From Ignavibacteria bacterium (GTDB lineage Bacteria > Bacteroidota > Ignavibacteria > Ignavibacteriales > Ignavibacteriaceae): a DNA stretch of 6,915 nucleotides. Positions within the stretch are counted from its first letter, which is position 1. Each line of letters starts with the position of its first letter. The stretch covers positions 1 through 6,915 of the forward strand of contig JAUSIA010000310.1 of NCBI GenBank assembly GCA_030648225.1, given 5' to 3'. Below, piece by piece: positions 1 to 5,551 of this stretch. A model generated the notes under the pieces. The model saw only the letters and a list, made by a program, of their open reading frames with translations. It made no database searches and was not told where the DNA came from. The position numbers were made by a program, and so were the translations under genes.

Positions 1-1310
1 GAATCAATTAAGAACTGAGATGATGTTACTATTTTCTCACCTTCCTGTATTCCTTCAAGAATTTGAACATAACCGGATGCAGTGACACCAGTTTTAACTT
101 CACGTGGATCGAAGTAACCACCGCCAAGAGAAATAACAGCAATAGTTCTTTCACCTGTTCTTATGAGCGACTGTTCGGGTACAGCAACTGCATCAATTGA
201 AACCGGAGATTTTATAGTAACATTTGCGAACATCCCAGGTTTGAAATCATAGCTAGCGGTGTTTCTTACTTCTGTTCTTACCTTTATTGTTTTAGATTCT
301 TCATTTAAGAAAGGATAAATGTAAGTGACTTTTCCCTTATACGATTTGCCGGGCAAGTATGATAGGTTTAATTCAACTTCCTGTCCGTTTTTTATCCAGG
401 GAACTTCATATTGATAGACATCTGCGATCACCCACACATTTGAAAGGTCAGCAATTTTGTAGAGTTCCATTCCTGCCATAATATTCTGTCCTTGTAACAC
501 CATCTTCTCAGTAACTATTCCGTTTTCAGGCGAATAAATAGTCATCGTCTTTTTAGGCGTGCCTCTTTGTTCTAACTCAACTATATCTTTTTCTGAAATA
601 TCCCAATACTGCAATCGTCTCTTCGAACTTTCAACTAATTCATTCGTACCTTTCTGTGCATCAAGAGAACTGCTGCCCGACATTTTTTTCTGATATTTAA
701 TCGCCTGCAGATACTCTTCCTGTGTGCTTACCAATTCGGGACTGTATATCTCCAGTAACGGCTGACCTTTCTGAACATACTTACCTGTGTAATCAACATA
801 GAGCTTTTCAACCCAGCCCATTATTTTTGTATTAATGTTATATACTTTTGTTTCATCATATTCGACTTTTCCTACAGTTCTAATCGTCTTCTCCAGCTTT
901 CTTTTTTCAACAGTCTCAATTTTTACTCCGATATTTTGAACTGTAACGGGGTCAATCTTAATTCCTTCAACATTTTCTTCTCCTTCATAAACCGGTACGA
1001 GATCCATTCCGCAATCAGGCGCAACACCCGGTTTATCAGAAGTGTACCATGGATGCATTGGGTCCTGATAGTATGCAATTTTCTTCTTGCCATCACCGCT
1101 CTTTTCTTCTTCATAAACCGGAACGAAGTCCATACCATCAGATGCTTTCTTAGGTGTTGGAGAAGTTTCCTGGGGATTCATAGGATTTCTGTAATAAAGA
1201 ATTTTTCTTTCTTTATTATCATCACCACCATTATTTGATTTGAATATTAACCAGCCGGCAGCTAAACCAATTGCCAGAAAAATAATAGCCGTTATTAAAA
1301 TCTTTCTCAT
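1..1310 (-). CDS. cusB: CusB-like RND efflux periplasmic adaptor with two heavy-metal-binding domains (3' end cut by window edge)
   Basis: This is the membrane fusion (adaptor) subunit that joins an inner-membrane RND metal pump to an outer membrane factor in the periplasm. I translated 436 codons from ATG 1310 with no stop, so the C-terminus lies beyond position 1. Residues 1-23 are a membrane anchor or uncleaved signal. Two HMBD-type units follow: about 37-67 (YYRNPMNP...DGMDFVPVYE) and 78-110 (YYQDPMHP...PDCGMDLVPVYE). Next come the adaptor barrel and lipoyl parts (GWVEKLYVDYTGKYVQKGQP near 165-184), a helical hairpin, and the typical VWVIADVYQYEVPW segment. The last visible residues, SSQFLID, match where CusB-type proteins approach their end. 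The gene starts 17 bp after the outer membrane factor gene, with an AGGAG site ahead, so the two are co-transcribed. The doubled HMBD points to copper/silver-type substrates, which is inference. A generic HlyD-type adaptor is less likely. Confidence 0.93.
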   Translation of the reverse strand, partial: MRKILITAIIFLAIGLAAGWLIFKSNNGGDDNKERKILYYRNPMNPQETSPTPKKASDGMDFVPVYEEEKSGDGKKKIAYYQDPMHPWYTSDKPGVAPDCGMDLVPVYEGEENVEGIKIDPVTVQNIGVKIETVEKRKLEKTIRTVGKVEYDETKVYNINTKIMGWVEKLYVDYTGKYVQKGQPLLEIYSPELVSTQEEYLQAIKYQKKMSGSSSLDAQKGTNELVESSKRRLQYWDISEKDIVELEQRGTPKKTMTIYSPENGIVTEKMVLQGQNIMAGMELYKIADLSNVWVIADVYQYEVPWIKNGQEVELNLSYLPGKSYKGKVTYIYPFLNEESKTIKVRTEVRNTASYDFKPGMFANVTIKSPVSIDAVAVPEQSLIRTGERTIAVISLGGGYFDPREVKTGVTASGYVQILEGIQEGEKIVTSSQFLID

Positions 1311-1317
1311 TCTTTAA

Positions 1318-1322
1318 CTCCT
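1318..1322 (-). promoter_or_regulatory. Ribosome binding site of the CusB-like gene
   Basis: AGGAG on the minus strand lies 7 nt before ATG 1310, inside the 17-bp gap after the upstream TolC-family stop codon. It fixes the adaptor start and shows the pair is a single transcription unit. Confidence 0.75.
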
Positions 1323-1327
1323 AAGTT

Positions 1328-2614
1328 CTATTTTAAATTTTCATTAATTTCTGGAATACTTAATCCCACAGCTTGTTCAAGCTGCGCCTGACTTTGAAGG
1401 AAATTCATCTTCGACATATAAAATTCCAGTTTGGACATCAGAAGCATTTTATATGCATCTAAAATCATCAGGAATTCTGTTTTACCGGTTTGATAAGCTG
1501 CAATTGTAGATTGCAAAGTCTGCTCTGCCTGAGGTATAACGGTATTCTGATATAAGTAAACTAAGTTTCGGTTAGTTTCAATTTTTACCAAAGAGTTCTG
1601 CACATCAGATGCAATCATATTCTTCATCAAATTATATTGTTCTTCAGCTGTCTTAACGTTCAATTCATTCTCTTCAACTTTGCCTGTGTATTTTCCGCCA
1701 GACCAAGGTGCAAGAGGAATATTAACACCAAACATCAAAGCCCAAAAATCATCTGATGTATTAGCCATATCTTTGTACATCAATCTTCCCATTATATCAG
1801 GGTAATATTCAAGTCTTGATGCATCCAATTCAGATTTGTACATATCAATATTAAATGCCATACCTTTTAATTCGGGGCGACTCTTTAATGCAAGATCATA
1901 AACATCATCAAACTTCCAGGATGGTAAACTATCTGCAGGATCAGGAACCAAACCAAGCTCAGAGTTTGCAAGTCTGCTTAAAATTGTATTTATCATTGTC
2001 TGAATATCTGTTCTCTCTTTTTCAAGATTTATCCCTTCATTTATTAAAGTAGAGAGTTCCGTTTGTGATCTTATTACGTCAGGTTGTTTACCCATTCCCA
2101 CTTCGTACTGCTTTCGGGTAATCTCAGTAAACTGTCTCATCAAATCCTGATTCTCTTTATTGATCTCAATCTTTTTCTGAACAAGGTATAATTCATAGTA
2201 GTAATCTTTTAGCTGTCTAATAATTCGTTTTTCTAAAGCGAAATATTGCTGTTCAACCATCTTAGCATTAGATTCTGTTGCGGAGGTCATAGCACTGATT
2301 TTTCCCGGGAAAGGAAACATCTGCTGAATAAAATAATCAGTTTCCATTCCATCCTTAAAAGGATTAGGAAATGATTGAATGGGTGTTTGGAACAACTCGA
2401 CCCCTATTTGGGGAGCTTCCCAGGTAGAGATCTGATCTATCTTTGTTTTTGCAGCACTCGTTATATTACGCGCTGCTTTAAGTTCAGGATTGTTCTGTAA
2501 AGCTTCTGCAACCAGACTATCAATGTAAACGTAGTCTGATGTCTGTGCATTTATCCCGCAATGCGGGACAATTATTAGAACCAATAAAGAGATAAATCTT
2601 AAGATATTTCTCAT
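1328..2614 (-). CDS. TolC-family (CusC-like) outer membrane efflux protein
   Basis: This 428-residue protein is the outer-membrane duct of a tripartite efflux pump and would dock onto the CusB-like adaptor encoded 17 bp downstream. Residues 1-24 form a signal peptide with probable cleavage after INA. The family's internal duplication is visible: SLVAEALQNNPELKAARN near 33-50 and DVYDLALKSRPELKGMAFN near 237-255 each open one OEP repeat of long coiled-coil helices. FPFPGK (100-105) and NIPLAPWSGGKY (298-309) mark the strand/turn regions typical of CusC-like proteins from metal pumps. AAYQTGKTEFLMILDAYKMLL (372-392) is the conserved end of the second repeat. Length is normal for the family. I see no convincing lipobox, so a soluble-type signal is preferred over the lipoprotein form of E. 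coli CusC. The start overlaps the stop of a 19-codon ORF. Confidence 0.93.
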   Translation of the reverse strand: MRNILRFISLLVLIIVPHCGINAQTSDYVYIDSLVAEALQNNPELKAARNITSAAKTKIDQISTWEAPQIGVELFQTPIQSFPNPFKDGMETDYFIQQMFPFPGKISAMTSATESNAKMVEQQYFALEKRIIRQLKDYYYELYLVQKKIEINKENQDLMRQFTEITRKQYEVGMGKQPDVIRSQTELSTLINEGINLEKERTDIQTMINTILSRLANSELGLVPDPADSLPSWKFDDVYDLALKSRPELKGMAFNIDMYKSELDASRLEYYPDIMGRLMYKDMANTSDDFWALMFGVNIPLAPWSGGKYTGKVEENELNVKTAEEQYNLMKNMIASDVQNSLVKIETNRNLVYLYQNTVIPQAEQTLQSTIAAYQTGKTEFLMILDAYKMLLMSKLEFYMSKMNFLQSQAQLEQAVGLSIPEINENLK

Positions 2615-2670
2615 ATGTTCTCCGGATATGAATTAGTTAACGCATTCCGATTAATTATTTTTTCAATCAT
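2611..2670 (-). CDS. Possible 19-aa leader peptide ORF overlapping the efflux gene start
   Basis: ATG 2670 opens a 20-codon frame (MIEKIINRNALTNSYPENI, then TGA at 2613-2611). It has its own GGAG site at 2678-2681, 7 nt upstream. Its TGA overlaps the ATG of the TolC-family gene as ATGA, the classic geometry for translational coupling. The peptide has no Cys or His, no signal peptide and no run of one amino acid, so a standard amino-acid attenuator is not indicated. A perfect dyad lies 1 nt upstream of its ribosome binding site. It may be a coupling leader, or a chance ORF in AT-rich DNA. The evidence is positional only. Confidence 0.4.
   Translation of the reverse strand: MIEKIINRNALTNSYPENI
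2620..2623 (-). promoter_or_regulatory. Ribosome binding site of the TolC-family gene
   Basis: GGAG lies 5 nt before ATG 2614. It sits inside the 19-codon upstream ORF, so ribosomes translating that ORF would run over it. This arrangement permits translational coupling. Confidence 0.6.
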
Positions 2671-2677
2671 TTTACTA

Positions 2678-2681
2678 CTCC
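2678..2681 (-). promoter_or_regulatory. Shine-Dalgarno site of the leader ORF
   Basis: GGAG lies 7 nt upstream of ATG 2670 on the minus strand. The upstream dyad ends at 2683, so this site is separated from a possible mRNA hairpin by a single base. Confidence 0.4.
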
Positions 2682-2682
2682 A

Positions 2683-2705
2683 TTAATTGATGCAGGATCA
2701 ATTAA
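2683..2705 (-). promoter_or_regulatory. Perfect 9-bp dyad: candidate operator or mRNA hairpin ahead of the efflux genes
   Basis: TTAATTGAT at 2683-2691 and ATCAATTAA at 2697-2705 are exact reverse complements separated by GCAGG. As DNA this could be an operator for a dimeric regulator; as RNA it is a hairpin ending 1 nt before the leader ORF's GGAG. On the minus strand no U-run follows it, so it is not a plain terminator. It sits in the only sizeable gap ahead of the outer membrane factor and adaptor genes, where control of efflux expression would be expected. The AT-rich arms reduce the significance of a perfect match. Confidence 0.4.
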
Positions 2706-2743
2706 AATCTTTTTTGTTTTCGGAAATTGAAAATTTCGGATAA

Positions 2744-2838
2744 TTCTTGGTGATTCTTAGAGACTTAGTGTCTTTGTGGCTATAATGATTGAAAAGAGAT
2801 TGCCACTAAGACTCGAAGGCACAAAGTTTCACAAAGAA
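2744..2838. repeat. 95-bp imperfect palindrome with CACTAAG/CACAAAG motifs (dispersed-type intergenic repeat)
   Basis: Arms at 2744-2782 and 2800-2838 (39 nt each) match in about 28 of 39 positions when one is reverse complemented, around a 17-nt centre. The right arm contains stacked units ending in AAG (CTAAG, CGAAG, CAAAG, CAAAG) spaced 8, 8 and 10 nt apart. From memory, intergenic sequences built of CACTAAG / CACGAAG / CACAAAG units are common in Bacteroidota-related genomes; I could not search for other copies. It lies 11 bp after the HYC_CC_PP stop and well before the leader ORF, so it may form an RNA stem between the two units. No transposase is nearby. Confidence 0.7.
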
Positions 2839-2849
2839 ATAGAGTAGTA

Positions 2850-3269
2850 TTAAATAAGAAGTATTGAATTGATTAGATAAAGATGATTATCTGTTAAGGG
2901 TGGAGGAGAAGTATCTCTGTAAAATTTATTTGAAGAAAGTATTGATGAATTTCCAGTTAAATTTATAAACATTACCAAAGGTAATTGGATCTTACCTGAT
3001 AATTCAGTTTTAGAAATAACAAAATTATCTTTTACTGATGAATCAATTAATTGGGTTAAGCAGCATTGATTGTTGGCTTTTGTGAAATAAACTTCAGCTT
3101 CATTTTCTTCTTCACAGCAGGAAGTTTTTATAACTTCTTCTTTATGCATTTCACATATTCCAAGAGATGCAGATTTCATCATTTCACAGTAATGCACTAC
3201 AAGAGCTAAGCTTGTTGTTGATGCAAAAAAGAGAAACGTTAATGTTAATATGGATATTTTTCTTTTCAT
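2850..3269 (-). CDS. Small exported Cys-rich protein, HYC_CC_PP family type
   Basis: This 139-residue protein carries the three signatures for which the HYC_CC_PP family is named. They are HYC at 26-28 directly after a hydrophobic N-terminal segment (about 5-25), CC pairs at 51-52 and 69-70, and a proline run SPPPL near 121-125. C39, M30, M31, H42 and acidic residues add further possible metal ligands. The hydrophobic N-terminus indicates export or membrane anchoring. The family is of unknown function but, from memory, is common beside heavy-metal efflux genes in Bacteroidota; the CusB/TolC genes downstream agree with that. A periplasmic copper-type metal-binding role is inference. There is no Shine-Dalgarno site before ATG 3269, but a Bacteroidota-type promoter lies so close that the mRNA may be nearly leaderless. 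Confidence 0.8.
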   Translation of the reverse strand: MKRKISILTLTFLFFASTTSLALVVHYCEMMKSASLGICEMHKEEVIKTSCCEEENEAEVYFTKANNQCCLTQLIDSSVKDNFVISKTELSGKIQLPLVMFINLTGNSSILSSNKFYRDTSPPPLTDNHLYLINSILLI

Positions 3270-3551
3270 CAGTTGATGACAAACATAAAAATTTATTTAG
3301 TAGTTAGCAATGATAATGCCAGTGATTGTGTTACAGAATTCCCACTTTCTTTTACATTTTAATTACTCCAAAGGGATTCCTACGGATTAATTCTTCTCTG
3401 AGATGGAAAATATTTTTTATTTAAATCTCATGTCAGAGATAAATTTTACTTTTAATAAGAAGTTTTCCCGTCTATTATCTTTTATTTTTATAGAGCTAAT
3501 TCTTTTTAATATCTCTGGTAAGATTTTGAAACTCACATGAATGACTAATTC
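3270..3551. other. 282-bp intergenic stretch: promoter, short inverted repeats, no gene
   Basis: This AT-rich gap lies between the stop of the barrel gene and the start of the HYC_CC_PP gene. Apart from the promoter candidate near its left end, it holds an inverted repeat (TCTCTGAGAT at 3395-3404 against ATCTCA, TGTC, AGAGA at 3425-3439, interrupted by extra bases). It also holds a 20-mer at 3367-3386 whose two ends (TCC...GGA) are complementary, and which resembles a repeat I associate with Bacteroidota intergenic DNA. No ORF with a ribosome binding site was found, and no stem followed by a U-run that would make a clear terminator. Confidence 0.5.
3280..3311 (-). promoter_or_regulatory. Candidate Bacteroidota-type promoter of the HYC_CC_PP gene
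   Basis: On the minus strand, ATTG (3308-3311) is followed after 20 nt by TATGTTTG (3280-3287). The second box fits the Bacteroidota primary sigma consensus TAnnTTTG exactly; the first matches TTTG in three of four bases, and the spacing is within the usual 19-21. The -7 box ends 10 nt before ATG 3269, so the transcript would have a 5' leader of only a few bases, in keeping with the missing Shine-Dalgarno site. Confidence 0.4.
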
Positions 3552-4538
3552 TCAATTAAGAAAATCAATCTCTTTCTGAACAGCAAACTGTAAGTAATAT
3601 GGGGCAGCTTGCTGAATGCCATTGAAATTCTGATATAAAGGTATTTGTATATATGAAGAAAGAGAGAGGTTATCAAATATGTGGAATTTTAAGCCAGGGC
3701 TTAGAAATACCCATTGTCCTCCGGTATTTTCTTCCGGTTCATTAGTTGCACCGACATCAGCTTTATCCTGTAGTTTTACATTTGCCTGTATAAGAAGAGA
3801 AATCTTTTCCATAAATCTATATGCAGTACTTAAATGAATTAATAGTGTGTTCCCAAATTTGTAATCATCAGTTCCTTTATTATTAATTCTATAGTTTATA
3901 TTTAGAATTAAAGGTAATTCCGAAAATCCAGAACCAGATAAAACAGGAACATTGCTAAGATTTTGAGCATAAGTTGCACCAACAATGAAATCAACTGAAC
4001 CAGAACCAGGCTGCAGCGTTACTTCAGCTTTTTCACCTTCATGGTTTTTAATATCTGTAATTCCCGTTGGTAATTTAACACCTGTATTTAAATTTAATTC
4101 AGATGTTCTTTCTTCGTTATTAAATACGGATATATTAGAAATTAAATTTAAGTCTCCGATATTGCTGAAATTCCATGAATCCCGGACTTTTTCACCCTGA
4201 TGATTATGGATATGAGAATGTTCACGATGGATATAAGGCAGATTCAGATTGAGCGTTAAGAATTCAGTAAAGCTGTATCCTAAAGAAAAATTTGTTATTT
4301 GATTTAAAGTAGAAACTTCATCGTGATGCTGAGGAATGGCTCCAACAAAAGCTCTGTTTGAACCGACAAATATCTGGTCTTGATAAATGTATTCATGTGA
4401 AAGACCAAAGAAAAATATTCCCTTTAGAATCGGATTATTAATATGCAATGGGCAATTTGCTGTTCCACAGCTTGCGATAGTATTGTTACTAATTATTAAT
4501 AAAAATAATAAACAAAAATGGAAGACCATTTTTTGCAT
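3552..4538 (-). CDS. Outer-membrane beta-barrel 'transporter'-type protein with His-rich loops
   Basis: This 328-residue exported protein starts with a signal segment ending near residue 23 and then CGTANCPLH (C24, C29). The rest is alternating hydrophobic strands with Gly/Asn-rich turns, typical of an outer-membrane barrel. Family-like landmarks are SNIGDLNLISNISVF (125-139), GVKLPTG (153-159), LQPGSGSVDFIVGATY (175-190), GGQWVFLSPGLKFHIF (273-288) and IPLYQNFNGIQ (299-309). These recall the MetA-like/PF13557 barrels often labelled simply 'transporter'. Histidines cluster at 71-72 and 104-113 (HREHSHIHNH), and NHQGEK (112-117) is echoed by NHEGEK (165-170). A metal-binding or metal-passage role fits the flanking genes but is inference. 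IASC at 21-24 resembles a lipobox, which is odd for a barrel. ATG 4538 is preferred over GTG 4541 from ribosome-site spacing. Confidence 0.75.
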   Translation of the reverse strand: MQKMVFHFCLLFLLIISNNTIASCGTANCPLHINNPILKGIFFFGLSHEYIYQDQIFVGSNRAFVGAIPQHHDEVSTLNQITNFSLGYSFTEFLTLNLNLPYIHREHSHIHNHQGEKVRDSWNFSNIGDLNLISNISVFNNEERTSELNLNTGVKLPTGITDIKNHEGEKAEVTLQPGSGSVDFIVGATYAQNLSNVPVLSGSGFSELPLILNINYRINNKGTDDYKFGNTLLIHLSTAYRFMEKISLLIQANVKLQDKADVGATNEPEENTGGQWVFLSPGLKFHIFDNLSLSSYIQIPLYQNFNGIQQAAPYYLQFAVQKEIDFLN

Positions 4539-4545
4539 CACGTTA

Positions 4546-4550
4546 TCCTT
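4546..4550 (-). promoter_or_regulatory. Ribosome binding site that decides the barrel start
   Basis: AAGGA lies 7 nt upstream of ATG 4538 but only 4 nt upstream of the in-frame GTG at 4541. The spacing favours the ATG and a 328-residue product. Confidence 0.6.
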
Positions 4551-4574
4551 TCCCTAAGAAGAGCAAAGAGCTAA

Positions 4575-4620
4575 GGGCATAGGGCATAGAGTAAAAACTC
4601 TCGCTCTATGCTCTAAACCC
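4575..4620. repeat. 46-bp imperfect palindrome of GGGCATAG-type units
   Basis: Arms at 4575-4591 and 4604-4620 (17 nt each) pair in 14 of 17 positions around a 12-nt centre. The left arm itself is a near tandem repeat (GGGCATA GGGCATA). It starts 10 bp after the DUF1326 stop and fills the gap before the barrel gene. No U-run follows on the minus strand, so it is better read as a dispersed intergenic repeat or mRNA-stabilising stem than a terminator, and the two genes may still be co-transcribed. Confidence 0.6.
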
Positions 4621-4630
4621 TATGTAAGCC

Positions 4631-5338
4631 TTAAATATCTTTTGAATTAATATCAAGAGTAATCATGAATCCATTTGTATTTTTGAACTCGAAAGGTTTA
4701 TCGCCAATACGGTAAGCATTTACTTCATTGGGCATTAAGACAAAACCATCATTTCTCGGAGCGCCCCAATACCTGAGATTTTTAATTACGATTGGTTCAT
4801 CAGTATTGCCGGGAAAACGATTAAGCACTACCTCCGCGGTTTTACCGCCGTTAAGCTTGGCAACAGCACGGTCTTTTGTATAGTTCCATTCCATTGCAGC
4901 ATCTTCAGTAATTGTAAATGAATTCCATTTTACGGGATATAAATGTCCAAGGATAGCAGCAACAGCATCCCGTTGTTCTTTGCTTACAGATGGATCGAAG
5001 GTTAGCACTGCCCAATCCATCTGACCCATAGAAAAATCACCTCCAAGATCCCCGGCAACCCAAAACTTAATACCGTCAAGTTTTACATTACCATAGTTAC
5101 CAGTATTAACACGAAAAGTATTATTGAACCGGCAAAAGTGTTCCCCTTCATGGCTGCCTTGTCCGCTGTGAGCAGCGGGTTTACTATTAAAATAACACTG
5201 GCAAAACATTGGGCAGCTGCAGGCTTCAATAAGTGTTGCATTTAGCGCCCAATCTGTTTCCTGGGCTTTTGTCTGCTGAACCATAAACGCAGAAGCAACA
5301 AACAAAATTATTGCGAGAAAGTATTGCATTTTATGCAT
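4631..5338 (-). CDS. Secreted DUF1326-domain protein with CxCxxxCxC cluster
   Basis: This is a 235-residue protein with a signal peptide (residues 1-25, probable cleavage after TKA). The DUF1326 hallmark follows: IEACSCPMFCQCYFN with C40, C42, C46 and C48. Next are H57, H63, H67 and C69, then the conserved YGNVKLDGIKFWVAGDLGGDFS and LYPVKW blocks. The domain is widespread and has no established function to my knowledge. The clustered Cys and His suggest metal binding, and the signal peptide puts that site in the periplasm or outside. Well-known proteobacterial DUF1326 proteins usually lack a signal peptide and often sit beside DUF2182 membrane proteins; no DUF2182 gene is in this window. ATG 5338 is supported by a consensus ribosome site; the internal ATG 5329 is less likely. 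A role in copper-type metal handling with the downstream efflux genes is inference. Confidence 0.85.
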   Translation of the reverse strand: MHKMQYFLAIILFVASAFMVQQTKAQETDWALNATLIEACSCPMFCQCYFNSKPAAHSGQGSHEGEHFCRFNNTFRVNTGNYGNVKLDGIKFWVAGDLGGDFSMGQMDWAVLTFDPSVSKEQRDAVAAILGHLYPVKWNSFTITEDAAMEWNYTKDRAVAKLNGGKTAEVVLNRFPGNTDEPIVIKNLRYWGAPRNDGFVLMPNEVNAYRIGDKPFEFKNTNGFMITLDINSKDI

Positions 5339-5344
5339 AGCGAA

Positions 5345-5351
5345 CCTCCTT
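5345..5351 (-). promoter_or_regulatory. Consensus ribosome binding site of the DUF1326 gene
   Basis: AAGGAGG, the full anti-Shine-Dalgarno match, lies 6 nt before ATG 5338. It is the strongest ribosome site in the window, suggesting high expression, and it fixes the start. Confidence 0.8.
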
Positions 5352-5374
5352 ATTTATTTCTTAAAAAAACTTTG

Positions 5375-5383
5375 ATTATATCA
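5375..5383 (-). promoter_or_regulatory. Possible extended -10 promoter for the DUF1326 gene
   Basis: TGATATAAT on the minus strand matches the extended -10 form TGnTATAAT and lies about 36 nt upstream of ATG 5338, giving a leader of roughly 30 nt that includes the ribosome site. No good -35 box is seen at the right distance. The region is AT-rich, so a chance match is possible. Confidence 0.35.
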
Positions 5384-5551
5384 AATATCTGAAATATTAT
5401 ATTGCTACGCAAGTCCGTTAATCAGAATCTCTTTTTTAAGCATAAGATTTTATTGGTACTGTTGAAGTAATATTTATAAATATATTTAATCATAAGCAAC
5501 TAGCCCTGAAATTTATGAACAACAAAAAATGGTCCTGATAAACATTACAAT

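Noticed and set aside
923..1138. 71-codon open frame on the minus strand within the adaptor gene
   Set aside because: It is an out-of-frame shadow of the adaptor; the repetitive look (two similar RFMK segments) simply mirrors the two HMBD copies.
936..1238. 100-codon open frame on the plus strand
   Set aside because: It lies antisense to the doubled metal-binding region of the CusB-like gene, whose frame is clearly conserved; the translation is low-complexity and Phe/Ile-rich with no recognisable domain.
1855..2052. 65-codon plus-strand frame inside the TolC-family gene
   Set aside because: Antisense to a well-conserved outer membrane factor, with no recognised domain.
2683..2705. Rho-independent terminator at the perfect dyad
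   Set aside because: The arms are AT-rich and on the minus strand are followed by GGAG and an ATG rather than a U-run, so a regulatory role is more likely than termination.
3985..4200. 71-codon plus-strand frame inside the barrel gene
   Set aside because: Antisense shadow with no domain; the minus-strand barrel reading is much better supported.
4467..4478. Lipoprotein signal (IASC) in the barrel protein
   Set aside because: The four residues fit a lipobox, but the mature protein reads as a transmembrane barrel and CGTANCPLH looks like a two-Cys motif, so lipidation was not called.
4539..4541. GTG start for the barrel protein
   Set aside because: The AAGGA site is only 4 nt away from GTG but 7 nt from the next codon, ATG 4538, which is the more usual arrangement.
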